64,000 nucleotides of DNA, taken from positions 1 to 64,000 of the forward strand of contig NZ_BONF01000028.1 in the NCBI RefSeq assembly GCF_016862575.1, in the 5' to 3' direction. Shown piece by piece: positions 24,333-34,602 of this stretch. The translations under genes and the position numbers were made by a program. Positions within the stretch are counted from its first letter, which is position 1. Each line of letters opens with the position of its first letter. Under the pieces are notes generated by a model. That model searched no databases and was not told the origin of the DNA. It worked only from the letters and a program-made list of their open reading frames with translations. Source of the stretch: Catellatospora bangladeshensis. Lineage in GTDB: Bacteria; Actinomycetota; Actinomycetes; Mycobacteriales; Micromonosporaceae.

Positions 24333-27170
24333 TCAGCCGGGCAGGTCCAGTTCCACGCCCGCCAGCTCGGCCCGCGAATGGACCCCGAGTTTGTGCAGCG
24401 AGCGGGCCACGTGCTGCTCGACGGTGCGCGGCGACAGGAACAGCATCTGCGCGATCTCGCGGTTGGTGCGGCCCTGCGCGGCCAGCCGGGCCACCTCGCG
24501 CTCGCGCGGAGTCAGCCCGCCGCCGTAGCCGGGGCGCCCGCCACGCGGCACGACGCCGTGCTCGCGCAGCGTGTGCTGGCAGCGCGCGGCATCCCAGCCC
24601 GCGCCGAGCCCCGTGTACACCCCGCCCGCCGCGGCCAGCACCGCGAGCGCGTCCGGGTCGCCGGGCCGCAGGAGCAGCTCGCAGCGCGCCCGGCCCTCCT
24701 CGGCCTGCGCCGCCTCGTACGGGCGCGGCTGCGCCTCGAACCCCTTGGCGGCGGCGGCGAAGTGGACGGCGGCCTCGGCGGGCCGGCCCTCGGCGGCGCA
24801 CAGGTGGGCCCGGCTCAGCTCCAGCGCCGCCTCGGCCAGCGGCGACTCCAGCCCGCGCATGCCCTCGGCGAACTCCTCGGCGACCTGCCCGGCCTCCTCC
24901 AGCGCGCCGGACTGGGCGAGCACCTGCACCGCGTACGGCGCCAGCTCGGCGGCCCAGTTCCACACGTTCTTGGCGCGCACCCGGGCCAGCGCCTGGCGCG
25001 CCACCACGACCGCCTCGTCGAGCTGGCCGCGGGCGGTCAGCACGCGCAGGTACGCCCCGGCCGCGGCGGCGACCACGGGCACGGTGCTGGTCTGCGGCGC
25101 GGACAGCCCGGCGGCGTGCAGCGACTGCTCGGCGGCCTCCCAGTCGCCGCGGGCCATCGCCAGCTGCCCGACGACCAGGTGCCCCTCGACCTCGGTGGTC
25201 GGCCCGTCCGGCCCGGTGAACTCGGCGGCCCGGTCGGCCAGGCCCGGCCAGCGGCCCATGGCCCAGTCCAGGCGCAGCCGGGTGCAGCGGGCGGTGGTCT
25301 GGGTGACCGACGCGCCGACCTGCTCGGCCAGCTCGGTCGCCTGGCGCAGGTAGTCCTCGGCGGCGCGATGGCGGCCCAGCAGCATGGTGGCGTCGGCGAG
25401 GTTCTGCAGGCCGCGCGCGACCTGCTGGCGGATGGCCAGCGTCGAGTCGCCCACGGCGGACATGCGCTGCGCGGCGGTCCACGCGGCGGCGTCGCCGAGG
25501 TTCATCAGCAGGGTGGCCCGGTTGGCCAGCACCGCCATCTTGATGGCCGCGTCGTCGCAGGCGTCGGCGGCCGCCTCGGCCCGCTCCAGCCAGCTCAGGT
25601 GCTCGGCGAAGGAGAAGCCGTGCAGCACCGGCCAGGACAGTACGGCCATGGCGCGGGCCGCCAGCGCGGGCCGCTCGTGCAGCTCCTCGACCGCCTGCTC
25701 CACCTCACCCGCGCCCTCGACGTACTCCCCGGCCTGGTTCATCAGCACCAGGCCCAGCTTGAGCCGCAGCTCGCCGCGGGCCGCCAGGGGCAGGCGGTCG
25801 TCGGCCAGGATGCGGCGCAGCAGCGCGACGGTCTGGTCGGAGCGGCGGCCGACCTCGGCGGTCTGCGCCAGCCGGATGGTGAGCCGGGTGCGCACGTCGC
25901 GGGGCACCGTCTGGTCGGCGAGCACGTCCTCGAGCTGCGCGATCGCGGCCTCGTTGTCGCCCTCGGCGATGTAGCGCTCGGCGGCCGTCTCGGCGTGGCG
26001 CATCCAGGCCTCGTGCCGGCCGGAGCGGCGGTGGTGGTGGGCCAGCCGGGCCAGCGGCGCGCCCGCGGTGGCGTGGGCCAGCGTGTGCGCGGCACGGGCG
26101 TGCAGCTCGCGGCGCCAGGGGCCGGGCAGGTTGTCGTACACCGCGCGGGCGGCCAGCGGGATGCGGTAGCCGTAGCGGCCGTCGGCGGTCTCGCTGAGCA
26201 CCGCCCCGGCCAGCACCTCCATCAGCGCATGGCGGCCGTCGGCGAGGTCCAGCCCGGACACCTCGCACAGCTGCTCCTCGGCGGCGGGCTCGTCCAGCAC
26301 GGCCGCGGCCTCGGCGACGCGGCGGCCCTCGGCGGACAGCGCCGCGACCCGGGCGGTGGTCAGCTCGCGCAGCCGGGCGGGCGGGGCGAACCGGGCGCCG
26401 CCGAACCCGTCCGTGTCGTCGCCGAGCACCCGCAGCTGGTCGAGCACGTCCTCGATGACCCGGGGCACCCCGCCCGTGGCGGCGGTCAGCCGGGCGGTGA
26501 ACTCGGCGGGCGGCTCCTGGCGGCGGGCCTGCCGGATGAGCACCCGTACCTCGTCCGGCGGCAGCGGCTCCAGCGACAGGGCGTCGGTGCGCAGGCCGGG
26601 GGCGTACGCGGTGGAGCCGCCCAGCGGCAGGCCGGGCACCGCCAGCTCCTCCGGGCGGTAGGACAGCACCAGGGCGGCCTCGGGCAGCGGGGCGGCCAGC
26701 AGCAGCGACAGCAGGTCGCGCGACTCGGCGTCGATCCACTGGAGGTCCTCGACGACCAGGGTGACCGGTCCGAGCGAGGCCAGCAGCGCCCGGATCGCCC
26801 GCAGCGTCCGGTGGCGCTCCCCGGCCGGGTCGGCGGGGGCGGGCAGCGCGTCGGGCAGCCGGTCGGCCAGCTCGGGCAGCAGCGGCCGCAGCGCGCCCAG
26901 CAGCGGGTTCAGGCTGCCGGCGGGGCCCAGGTGCGGCCCGGCGGCCAGCAGCAGGCCGGTGACCGCGGCCAGCGGCAGCGGCGGGCGGATCGGCGGGCAC
27001 GCGGCGACCAGCACGGGACCGGTCGCCCGCCGGCGCCACTCGTCGATCAGCCGGGTCTTGCCGCTGCCCGCCTCGCCGGACAGCAGCAGCACGGAGGGCG
27101 GGTGGGCCACGGTGCTGAGGAATCGTTGCAGAGTCTTGCCGCGCCCGACGAACGATCGCTCTGTCTGCAC
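24333..27170 (-). CDS. LAL-family regulator (AAA ATPase + LuxR HTH)
   Basis: A 945-residue large ATP-binding LuxR-family regulator. The N-terminal AAA/STAND ATPase has Walker A GEAGSGKT (32-39) and a Walker B-like [11 protein letters not shown] long helical TPR-like sensor region spans about 380-860, and a C-terminal LuxR helix-turn-helix begins at about 880 ([39 protein letters not shown]). LAL proteins activate transcription on sensing a sugar or small ligand, as MalT does. It is divergent from the metallophosphatase gene with about 120 bp between. The regulon cannot be told from sequence. Confidence 0.92.
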   Translation of the reverse strand: MQTERSFVGRGKTLQRFLSTVAHPPSVLLLSGEAGSGKTRLIDEWRRRATGPVLVAACPPIRPPLPLAAVTGLLLAAGPHLGPAGSLNPLLGALRPLLPELADRLPDALPAPADPAGERHRTLRAIRALLASLGPVTLVVEDLQWIDAESRDLLSLLLAAPLPEAALVLSYRPEELAVPGLPLGGSTAYAPGLRTDALSLEPLPPDEVRVLIRQARRQEPPAEFTARLTAATGGVPRVIEDVLDQLRVLGDDTDGFGGARFAPPARLRELTTARVAALSAEGRRVAEAAAVLDEPAAEEQLCEVSGLDLADGRHALMEVLAGAVLSETADGRYGYRIPLAARAVYDNLPGPWRRELHARAAHTLAHATAGAPLARLAHHHRRSGRHEAWMRHAETAAERYIAEGDNEAAIAQLEDVLADQTVPRDVRTRLTIRLAQTAEVGRRSDQTVALLRRILADDRLPLAARGELRLKLGLVLMNQAGEYVEGAGEVEQAVEELHERPALAARAMAVLSWPVLHGFSFAEHLSWLERAEAAADACDDAAIKMAVLANRATLLMNLGDAAAWTAAQRMSAVGDSTLAIRQQVARGLQNLADATMLLGRHRAAEDYLRQATELAEQVGASVTQTTARCTRLRLDWAMGRWPGLADRAAEFTGPDGPTTEVEGHLVVGQLAMARGDWEAAEQSLHAAGLSAPQTSTVPVVAAAAGAYLRVLTARGQLDEAVVVARQALARVRAKNVWNWAAELAPYAVQVLAQSGALEEAGQVAEEFAEGMRGLESPLAEAALELSRAHLCAAEGRPAEAAVHFAAAAKGFEAQPRPYEAAQAEEGRARCELLLRPGDPDALAVLAAAGGVYTGLGAGWDAARCQHTLREHGVVPRGGRPGYGGGLTPREREVARLAAQGRTNREIAQMLFLSPRTVEQHVARSLHKLGVHSRAELAGVELDLPG

Positions 27171-27291
27171 GTCCGTATCTTCGCCGCACTACCGCACGAG
27201 CGCCAAGTCGTACGTTGTGAAGATCCCGTCAGGCGGGCACCGGCGTGTCGCGGATAGTCTTGCGGCGCTTGCACATCGAGGGAGGCGCGGT

Positions 27292-29553
27292 ATGGGCCGG
27301 GTCATCGTCATCGGCGACGTGGGCGGCTGCTCCGACCAGCTCGGCGCGGCGCTGCTCGCCGCCGGGGCGCGGCGCCGGGACCTGCGCCTGCCGCCGGACC
27401 TGACCGTGGTGCAGGTCGGTGACCTCGTCGACCGCGGGCCGGACAGCTCCGGCGTGCTGCGGATCGTGCGCGAGCGCCTCGACGAGCAGCCCGAGCAGTG
27501 GATCCAGCTCATGGGCAACCACGAGTCGCAGTACGTGCCCGGCGGCGACCGGTTCTACCCCGAGCGGCTGTCCAAGCAGGACGCGGCGCTGCTGCGCGGC
27601 TGGTGGGACGATGGCAGGCTGCGGATCGCGGCGGCGGTGCGCGACGCCGCGGGCGACGACCACCTCATCAGCCACGCGGGCCTGACCCCCTATTGCTGGC
27701 GTGAGCTGGGGGAGCCGGCCACCGCCGCGGCCGCCGCGCGGCTGCTGAACGAGCGGCCGGAGCCGCTGCTGTGGCGCGGGTTCCACACCGGCGCCGACGG
27801 CGAGTCCGGGCCGCTGTGGGCCGAGGCCGGATCCGAGCTGTACGCGGGCTGGCTGGCCCACTACGCCGAGGGCGGCTTCGTGCCGTTCGGCCAGATCCAC
27901 GGCCACTCCTCGATCGTCGGCTTCCGTGACCGGAGCTGGCGCTGCTCAGGCCGGGTGCGCCAGCGGGCGACGGTGGACTGGGAGGCGCGCCACGTGCGGG
28001 TGCGCGCGGGCGGCCGGGTGCTGATCGGCGTGGACCCGAAGCACGGCCGCCAGGGCGCGCCGAAGTGGTCCCCGCTGACCCTTGACGGCGCGGCGGTGCT
28101 GTTCGCCGCCCCGGAGCCGGTCCTGGCCACGGTCGGCGGGGGCGGCCATGGCGCGCCCGTGCCGGGTAGCGGGCGATCCCGGTCCGACGACGGCCCGGCG
28201 TTCGCACCCGACGGGATGGCGTCGGGGCACGACACGATCGCGTCCGGCGCGGGAGCACCCGGCGCGGCGGGCAGCGGCCCGGTGCGGCCGGACGGTCCGG
28301 GCGGGGGAGCCGGGCAGGTGGCCGAGCGTGGCGGCGCGCCCGCGACCCGGACCGGCGGCCTCGGGGCGGGAGCGGGCCGCCCGGCTCGGGCGTACGACAT
28401 CGTGCTGTTCGGGGCGACCGGGTTCACCGGTGGACTCACCGCCGAGTATCTGGCCGGGCAGGTGCCGCCGGGGCTGCGCTGGGCGCTGGCGGGGCGGGAT
28501 TCGGCCCGGCTGGCGGCGGTGCGGGAGCGGCTGGCCGCGCTCGACCCGGCGCTGTCGGAGCTGCCGCTGCTGCGGGCCGACGCCGGTGACGCGGCGTCGC
28601 TGCGGGGGCTGGCGGCCTCGGCCCGGGTGGTCGTCAGCACGGTGGGCCCGTACGTGCTGCACGGCGAGCCGCTGGTCGCGGCATGTGCGGCGGCGGGCAC
28701 GGACTATGTGGACCTGACCGGCGAGCCCGAGTTCATCGACCTGATGTACGTGCGGCACCACGCGGAGGCGGTACGCACCGGGGCGCGGCTGGTGCACGCG
28801 TGCGGCTTCGACTCGGTGCCGCACGACCTGGGCGTATACCTGACCGTCAGGGAGCTGCCGGAGGACGCCCCGATCCGGGTGGACGGCTTCGTGCGGGCGG
28901 GCGGCACGATCTCCGGCGGGACGCTGGCCTCGGCGCTGCTCGCGTTCTCGCGGCGGCGCCAGACGGCGCGGGCTGCCCGGGAACGGCGGGCGGTGGACCC
29001 GCGTCCGGAGGGCAGGCGCGTCCGCACGCCGCTCGGCCGGATTCGCCGCGCTCCGGCCGCGGGCGGCTGGGCGGTGCCCCTGCCCACGGTGGACCCGCAG
29101 GTGGTGGGCCGCTCGGCGGCGGCGCTGGCCCGGTACGGGCCGGATTTCGCGTACACCCACAGCGCCGCGGTGAAGCGGCTGCCGGTCGTGGTGGCGGCGC
29201 TCGCGGGGGCGGTGGTGCTGTTCGTGCTGGCGCAGCTGGGGCCGGTGCGGCGCCGGCTGATGCGGCGGCTGCCGGGCGGCAGCGGCCCGAGCGAGCAGCG
29301 GCGGGCGCGGAGCTGGTTCCGGGCGGTGTTCGCGGGGGAGGGCGGTGGCCGGCGGGTGGTGACGGAGGTGTCCGGCGGCGACCCCGGCTACGGCGAGACG
29401 GCGAAGATGCTGGCCGAGTCGGCGCTGTGCCTGGCGCTGGATCCGCTGCCGGCGACGGCCGGGCAGGTCACCACGGCGGCGGCGATGGGCGACGCGCTCA
29501 CGGCGCGGCTGGTGCGGGCGGGCATCCGGTTCGACGTGCGCTCGGTGGAGTGA
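27292..29553 (+). CDS. Metallophosphatase fused to saccharopine-dehydrogenase-like reductase
   Basis: One uninterrupted 753-codon frame holds two unrelated enzymes. Residues 1 to about 280 are a calcineurin-like phosphoesterase: GDVGGCSDQL, GDLVDRGPDSSG, MGNHESQ, SHAG and GQIHGHSS supply the metal-binding Asp/Asn/His set. A Gly/Ala/Pro linker of about 80 residues follows. Residues from about 367 to the end are a saccharopine-dehydrogenase-like, trans-acting enoyl reductase-type protein with the Rossmann motif FGATGFTGGLTAEYL and a hydrophobic helix at about 625-645. ATG 27292 follows GAGGGAGG. An internal GTG near 28319 (VAERGGAP) with GGGGGAG upstream could start the second enzyme separately, so the fusion is not certain. 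Confidence 0.75.
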   Translation: MGRVIVIGDVGGCSDQLGAALLAAGARRRDLRLPPDLTVVQVGDLVDRGPDSSGVLRIVRERLDEQPEQWIQLMGNHESQYVPGGDRFYPERLSKQDAALLRGWWDDGRLRIAAAVRDAAGDDHLISHAGLTPYCWRELGEPATAAAAARLLNERPEPLLWRGFHTGADGESGPLWAEAGSELYAGWLAHYAEGGFVPFGQIHGHSSIVGFRDRSWRCSGRVRQRATVDWEARHVRVRAGGRVLIGVDPKHGRQGAPKWSPLTLDGAAVLFAAPEPVLATVGGGGHGAPVPGSGRSRSDDGPAFAPDGMASGHDTIASGAGAPGAAGSGPVRPDGPGGGAGQVAERGGAPATRTGGLGAGAGRPARAYDIVLFGATGFTGGLTAEYLAGQVPPGLRWALAGRDSARLAAVRERLAALDPALSELPLLRADAGDAASLRGLAASARVVVSTVGPYVLHGEPLVAACAAAGTDYVDLTGEPEFIDLMYVRHHAEAVRTGARLVHACGFDSVPHDLGVYLTVRELPEDAPIRVDGFVRAGGTISGGTLASALLAFSRRRQTARAARERRAVDPRPEGRRVRTPLGRIRRAPAAGGWAVPLPTVDPQVVGRSAAALARYGPDFAYTHSAAVKRLPVVVAALAGAVVLFVLAQLGPVRRRLMRRLPGGSGPSEQRRARSWFRAVFAGEGGGRRVVTEVSGGDPGYGETAKMLAESALCLALDPLPATAGQVTTAAAMGDALTARLVRAGIRFDVRSVE

Positions 29554-29617
29554 ACCGGTTCAGCCACTAACGCCTGGTGACGCGATCACTACGTGGCGGC
29601 CGCACCTTAACCGGTTG
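29551..29617. promoter_or_regulatory. Paired AACCGGTT boxes upstream of mannanase
   Basis: A perfect 12-bp palindrome TGAACCGGTTCA (29551-29562, sharing the TGA of the preceding gene) and a second AACCGGTT-centred site near 29606-29617 lie 45-55 bp apart, 140-200 bp upstream of the mannanase ATG. The CG-centred dyads resemble LacI-family operators, which often control glycoside hydrolases. Confidence 0.45.
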
Positions 29618-29754
29618 CGTCCATCGTGGCATCCACCTATGCTGATGCCGACGCTGTAGGGAGCCGGGCTTCGTTCGGGCTGCGTCACTGGAGTTCCTCG
29701 TGTCCGTCCCCCCGTCGGCCGTGCCGCCGGGCCCCGCTCCCTTCCGAGGTGAAC

Positions 29755-31638
29755 ATGAAACGCAAGATCGCGCTGGCGGCTGCGTCCCTGCTGGCGCTCG
29801 CCGCGTCCCTGGTGGCCTTCAGCCAGCCCGCGCAGGCCGCCACCGGCATCCGCGTCAGCAACGGCAAGCTGGTCGAGGCCAACGGCACCGCGCTGAAGCT
29901 GCGCGGCATCAACCACCCGCACGCCTGGTACGCCACCCAGACCAGCTCGTTCGCCAACATCAAGGCGGCCGGGGCGAACTCGGTCCGGGTCGTGCTGTCC
30001 GGCGGCCGGTGGACCACCAACACCGCCTCCGACGTCGCCAACGTCATCTCGCTGTGCAAGGCGAACAAGCTCATCTGCGTGCTGGAGAACCACGACACCA
30101 CCGGCTTCGGCGAGCAGGGCGGCGCGGTCAGCCTGGACACCGCGGTCAACTACTGGATCAGCATCCAGTCCGCGCTGACCGGCCAGGAGAACTACGTCAT
30201 CCTGAACATCGGCAACGAGCCGATCGGCAACAACGCGGTCACCCCGAACTGGACCGACGCCACCAAGAGCGCCATCCAGCGGCTGCGCAACGCCGGGTTC
30301 CAGCACACCATCATGGTGGACGCGCCCAACTGGGGCCAGGACTGGTCGTTCACCATGCGCGACAACGCGCCGAGCGTGCTGGCCGCCGACACCACCGGCA
30401 ACACCATCTTCAGCGTGCACATGTACGGCGTGTTCGACACCGCCGCCGAGGTGACCGCTTACGTCGACTCGTTCACCAGCCGCAACCTGGCGCTGTGCGT
30501 GTGCGAGTTCGGCGACATGCACTCCGACGGCAACCCCGACGAGGACACCATCATGGCCAAGACCCAGAGTGCCGGCATCGGCAACATGGGCTGGTCGTGG
30601 AGCGGCAACGGCGGCGGCGTCGAGTACCTCGACATGGTGACGAGCTTCAACCCGGCCCAGCGCAGCACCTGGGGCAACCGCTACATCACCGGCGCGAACG
30701 GCCTGTCCACCACGTCCACGCAGGCCACCATCTACAACACCAGCGGCGACACGCAGGCGCCGACCACGCCGGGCACGCCGACCGCGTCCAACGTGACCTC
30801 GTCCTCGCTGTCGCTGTCCTGGACCGCGTCGACCGACAACGTCGGCGTGACCGGCTACGACGTCGTCCGGGTGTCGGGTTCGACGGAGACCCTGCTGGCC
30901 TCGCCGAGCACGAACTCGGCGTCGCTGACCGGGCTGTCCGCGAGCACGCAGTACACCCTGGCGGTGTACGCGAAGGACGCCGCGGGCAACCGTTCCACCC
31001 GCTCGAACACGGTCAGCGTGACCACCTCGGGCGGCGGCGGTGACACCCAGGCGCCGACCACGCCCGGGACGCCGACCGCGTCGAACGTGACCTCGTCCTC
31101 GCTTTCGCTGTCCTGGGCCGCGTCCACGGACAATGTGGGCGTGACCGGCTACGACGTGGTGCGGGTGTCAGGTTCGACGGAGACCGTGCTGGCCTCGCCG
31201 AGCACGAACTCGGCGTCGCTGACCGGGCTGTCCGCGAGCACGCAGTACACCCTGGCGGTGTACGCGAAGGACGCCGCGGGCAACCGTTCCACCCGCTCCG
31301 CCACGGTCAGCGTGACCACCTCGGGCGGCGGCACCGGCGGCTGCACGGCGACCTACACCGTCACCAACCAGTGGCCGGGCGGCTTCCAGGCGGGGGTGAC
31401 CGTGACCAACGGCAGCACCGCCAGCACGAGCTGGGCGGTGAGCTGGACGTTCGCCAACGGACAGACGATCACCCAGATCTGGAGCGCGCAGGACACCGCC
31501 AGCGGCGCGAGCCACACCGCGCGCAACATGCCGTACAACGGCAGCCTCGGCCCGAACGCGAGCACCACGTTCGGGTTCACGGCGACCTGGAACAACTCCA
31601 CCAACGCGGTGCCGGCGCTGACCTGTACCCGCAGCTGA
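29755..31638 (+). CDS. Secreted GH5 beta-mannanase with two FN3 and CBM2
   Basis: A 627-residue exported endo-1,4-beta-mannosidase. The signal peptide spans 1-28 (AQA/A). The GH5 catalytic domain (30-325) begins RGINHPHAWY, typical of the GH5_8 mannanase branch, with acid/base E155 in NIGNEP and nucleophile E251 in CEFGD. Two fibronectin type III domains (about 332-429 and 430-527) are almost identical to each other. A C-terminal CBM2 (about 531-627) has aromatic cellulose-binding residues (NQWPGGFQ, NGQTITQIWSA, TATWNNS). It cleaves mannan in plant biomass while held on cellulose. Ribosome site GAGGTGA; hairpin terminator downstream. Confidence 0.93.
   Translation: MKRKIALAAASLLALAASLVAFSQPAQAATGIRVSNGKLVEANGTALKLRGINHPHAWYATQTSSFANIKAAGANSVRVVLSGGRWTTNTASDVANVISLCKANKLICVLENHDTTGFGEQGGAVSLDTAVNYWISIQSALTGQENYVILNIGNEPIGNNAVTPNWTDATKSAIQRLRNAGFQHTIMVDAPNWGQDWSFTMRDNAPSVLAADTTGNTIFSVHMYGVFDTAAEVTAYVDSFTSRNLALCVCEFGDMHSDGNPDEDTIMAKTQSAGIGNMGWSWSGNGGGVEYLDMVTSFNPAQRSTWGNRYITGANGLSTTSTQATIYNTSGDTQAPTTPGTPTASNVTSSSLSLSWTASTDNVGVTGYDVVRVSGSTETLLASPSTNSASLTGLSASTQYTLAVYAKDAAGNRSTRSNTVSVTTSGGGGDTQAPTTPGTPTASNVTSSSLSLSWAASTDNVGVTGYDVVRVSGSTETVLASPSTNSASLTGLSASTQYTLAVYAKDAAGNRSTRSATVSVTTSGGGTGGCTATYTVTNQWPGGFQAGVTVTNGSTASTSWAVSWTFANGQTITQIWSAQDTASGASHTARNMPYNGSLGPNASTTFGFTATWNNSTNAVPALTCTRS
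30748..31335 (+). repeat. Two 294-bp direct repeats (FN3 modules)
   Basis: Units 30748-31041 and 31042-31335 are nearly identical at DNA level, including many silent sites, and encode the two FN3 domains of the mannanase. Such identity suggests recent duplication or gene conversion, and copy number could change by recombination. Confidence 0.88.
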
Positions 31639-31653
31639 CGCCTTTGATCTGCG

Positions 31654-31692
31654 GCTCCGCCCGGGATCGCGCGATGCGGTTCCGGGCGGAGC
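31654..31692. terminator. Hairpin after mannanase gene
   Basis: Perfect 11-bp arms (31654-31664 GCTCCGCCCGG and 31682-31692) with a 17-nt loop, 15 bp after the mannanase stop. There is no T run, as is common in high-GC actinomycetes. Confidence 0.6.
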
Positions 31693-31845
31693 TGTTCAGT
31701 TCCCGGCTGATGCCGTCTCCACGCTTATTGGGGAAATTGAGGCTTATTTGGAGGCATCAGCGTGTAAAAGCGTGATTTCTCACTTCGGGTCGTTAGCCTG
31801 GCGCACTGTCAGCGACACCACACGAGCTGGAGGGCATTTCACGCT

Positions 31846-34602
31846 ATGGGTCATCGGAGATCGCTGCCCGTCGGTGCGGCGCTGATGTCAGGAATTCTCA
31901 CGATGGCGGTGTCCGGCCTGCCCGCGGAGGCCGCACCGCCGAACGCCCCGGTCATCACGGAGCCCGTCGCGGACGGTGCGATGGTCAGCGCCGCCGACGT
32001 GCACATGGAGTCGGCTCCGTTCAGCGACCCCGACGGCGACCAGCACCTGTGCAGCGAGTGGGAGATCACCACCGGCGGCGAGCGGGTCTGGGCCAGCGGC
32101 TGCACCGGCGGTGTGCTGCGCTACCACATCCACCTCGGCGACGGCGTGTTCGAGAACTCGCACACCGGCCGCAAGGACCTGATCCCGGAGAAGGACTACC
32201 AGCTGCGGGTGCGCTACAAGAGCAGCAGCGGCGACGACGAGTGGAGCGACTGGTCGGAGCGGCCGTTCCGCACCGCGCAGGAGAAGAAGCCGCTGCCCGG
32301 CGCTTCGCAGTGGGTGGTCAAGCAGGACGGTTACAAGGTCGAGGAGGTGGCCGGCGGCTTCCAGCTCCCGGTCAACATCGCCATGGCGCCGGGCCACGCG
32401 CTCGACGCCAGCAAGCCGATGTTCTACGTGACCGAGCTGTACGGCAAGATCAAGGTGGTCAAGGGCGACTACTCGGTCGGCACCTACGAGGACGACCTGC
32501 TCAACTTCGATCCCACCGGCGCCTTCCCCGGCAGCGGGGAGATGGGTGTCACCGGTCTGGTGATCGAGCCGGAGAGCGGCGACCTGTTCGCGTCCATGGT
32601 CTACAAGGACGGGGGCAACTTCTACCCCAAGGTCGTCCGCTTCCACAGCACGGACGGCGGCAAGACCGCGGCGACGAAGAAGACCATCATCGACCTCGAC
32701 GACGAGCCGCAGAGCGCCTCCCACCAGATCTCGAACCTCAGCATCGGGCCGGACGGCAAGCTCTACGTGCACATGGGCGACGGCATGGAGCCGGCGCGGG
32801 CGCGGGACATGAACTCCTACCGCGGCAAGGTCCTCCGGATGAACCTGGACGGTTCGGCTCCCTCGGACAACCCGTTCTACAAGGCATCCGACGGCATCGA
32901 CTCACACGACTACATCTACGCGTACGGCTTCCGCAACCCGTTCGGCGGCGCGTGGCGCGCCAGCGACAAGCAGCTCTACGAGGTGGAGAACGGCGGCGGC
33001 GCCAACGACCGGTTCGCCCGGGTGACCCGGGGGACCGACTACGGCTGGGACGGCGACGTCGGCGACACCAAGAAGAACGCCCTCTACACCTGGGAGGACA
33101 CCGTCGCTCCCGTCAACATCGCGTTCACCGAGCCCAGCGTGCACCACGCGTCGGGGTTCCCCGAGGACAAGTGGGGCCACGGCTTCGTCACCACCAGCGG
33201 GCCCACCTACGCGACCGGCCCGCAGACCGACGGCAAGCGGATCGTCGACTTCGGGTTCAACGCCGACGGCTCGGTGACCGCGCCGAAGACGCTGATCGAG
33301 TACAACGGCAGCGGCAAGACCACGGTGGCCGGCATCGCGTCGGGCCCCGACGGGCTCTACTTCAGCGGCCTCTACGCCGACTCCGGCACCGACCCCACCA
33401 AGTCCGGCGCGAAGATCTACCGGGTGCGGTACGCGCCGACGCAGTCCACCTCGGGCGTCACCATCTACGGCGACCGCGACTTCAAGGGCTCCTTCCAGGC
33501 GCTGGGCGCGGGCGTGCACGACGCGAGCAAGGGCGGGCTGGGCTCGGTCGGCGGCGACAAGATGAGCTCGCTGAAGGTCGGCCCCGGCTACCGCGTGGTG
33601 ATCTGCCAGGACGACAGCGCCGCCGGGCGCACCAACGCCCTGAACCTGGGCCTGTGCCGCTACTACGGCCCCGGCCAGCACCAGTACGTGGGCGCCGATC
33701 TCAACGACAAGACCTCGCTGGTCACGGTCATGTCGGCGGCGGCCAAGAACGGCTCCGGCGTGACCGCGTACCGCGACGCGGACTTCGAGGGGGCGGACCA
33801 GCCGCTGGGTGTCGGCGGCTACGAGGTGAGCGCCGGCGAGCTGCCCGACGTCGACGACGCGACCAGCTCGCTGAAGATCGACCCCGGCTACCAGGCGGTG
33901 GTCTGCCAGCACGACCGCGCCGCCGGAGTCAACAGCGGCCAGGTCGGCCCGTGCCGCTTCTATGACGCGGGTGAGCACGTCACGCTGGGCGACAGCTTCA
34001 GCGACAACATCCACCTGATCGCGGTCGGCGGCCCGGCGGTGACCATGTTCAGCGAGGCCGGGCTCAAGGGCAACAGCCAGCGTTACACGCCGGGCATCTA
34101 CGAGGCGGTGCGCGGCCAGTTCAGCGTGGTCGGCAACGACGCGATCACCTCGTTCCGGGTCGAGGCCGGCTACCGGGTGCTGATCTGCAACAACGACAGC
34201 AAGTTCGCCAAGAACAAGGGCGACCTCGGCCCGTGCCGGCAGTACCGGGAGGGCGTGCACAACCTGCAGGGCACGCCGGTGGACAACACCGCGTCGCTGA
34301 TCACGGTGCTCGCCGGCCCGAGCAACGGCGCGCGGATGACCGTCTACCGCGACCGCGACTTCAAGGGCGTGTCCAACAAGTACGGCATCGGCGTGTACGG
34401 CGCGACCGAACTCGGCCCGGTCGGCAACGACAAGATCAGCTCGCTGAAGGTGGCCGCCGACCACCGGGCCGTGGTGTGCCGCCACGACCACACCAAGCCC
34501 GACGTGAACGTCAGCCCGTGCCGCTACTTCGCGGCCGGGGACCACAAGTACACCGGCGCCGACCTCAACGACGACATCTCGCTGGTGGCCGTCGCCAAGT
34601 AG
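31846..34602 (+). CDS. Secreted PQQ-type sugar dehydrogenase with four crystallin-like repeats
   Basis: A 918-residue exported protein. A signal peptide (about 1-31) is followed by a short beta-domain and a six-bladed propeller of the glucose/sorbosone dehydrogenase family (about 155-530: NIAMAPG, YVTELYGKIKVV, YIYAYGFRNPFGGAW, GTDYGWDGDVGD). This family uses PQQ to oxidise aldoses. Four C-terminal repeats of about 95 residues begin near 537, 638, 731 and 831 with (V/M)TxYxDxxFxG, and contain SSLKV and CRYY: beta/gamma-crystallin-like folds that often bind calcium. Each repeat carries a Cys pair. The combination is uncommon. It stands alone, its stop abutting that of the LysR gene. Confidence 0.85.
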   Translation: MGHRRSLPVGAALMSGILTMAVSGLPAEAAPPNAPVITEPVADGAMVSAADVHMESAPFSDPDGDQHLCSEWEITTGGERVWASGCTGGVLRYHIHLGDGVFENSHTGRKDLIPEKDYQLRVRYKSSSGDDEWSDWSERPFRTAQEKKPLPGASQWVVKQDGYKVEEVAGGFQLPVNIAMAPGHALDASKPMFYVTELYGKIKVVKGDYSVGTYEDDLLNFDPTGAFPGSGEMGVTGLVIEPESGDLFASMVYKDGGNFYPKVVRFHSTDGGKTAATKKTIIDLDDEPQSASHQISNLSIGPDGKLYVHMGDGMEPARARDMNSYRGKVLRMNLDGSAPSDNPFYKASDGIDSHDYIYAYGFRNPFGGAWRASDKQLYEVENGGGANDRFARVTRGTDYGWDGDVGDTKKNALYTWEDTVAPVNIAFTEPSVHHASGFPEDKWGHGFVTTSGPTYATGPQTDGKRIVDFGFNADGSVTAPKTLIEYNGSGKTTVAGIASGPDGLYFSGLYADSGTDPTKSGAKIYRVRYAPTQSTSGVTIYGDRDFKGSFQALGAGVHDASKGGLGSVGGDKMSSLKVGPGYRVVICQDDSAAGRTNALNLGLCRYYGPGQHQYVGADLNDKTSLVTVMSAAAKNGSGVTAYRDADFEGADQPLGVGGYEVSAGELPDVDDATSSLKIDPGYQAVVCQHDRAAGVNSGQVGPCRFYDAGEHVTLGDSFSDNIHLIAVGGPAVTMFSEAGLKGNSQRYTPGIYEAVRGQFSVVGNDAITSFRVEAGYRVLICNNDSKFAKNKGDLGPCRQYREGVHNLQGTPVDNTASLITVLAGPSNGARMTVYRDRDFKGVSNKYGIGVYGATELGPVGNDKISSLKVAADHRAVVCRHDHTKPDVNVSPCRYFAAGDHKYTGADLNDDISLVAVAK

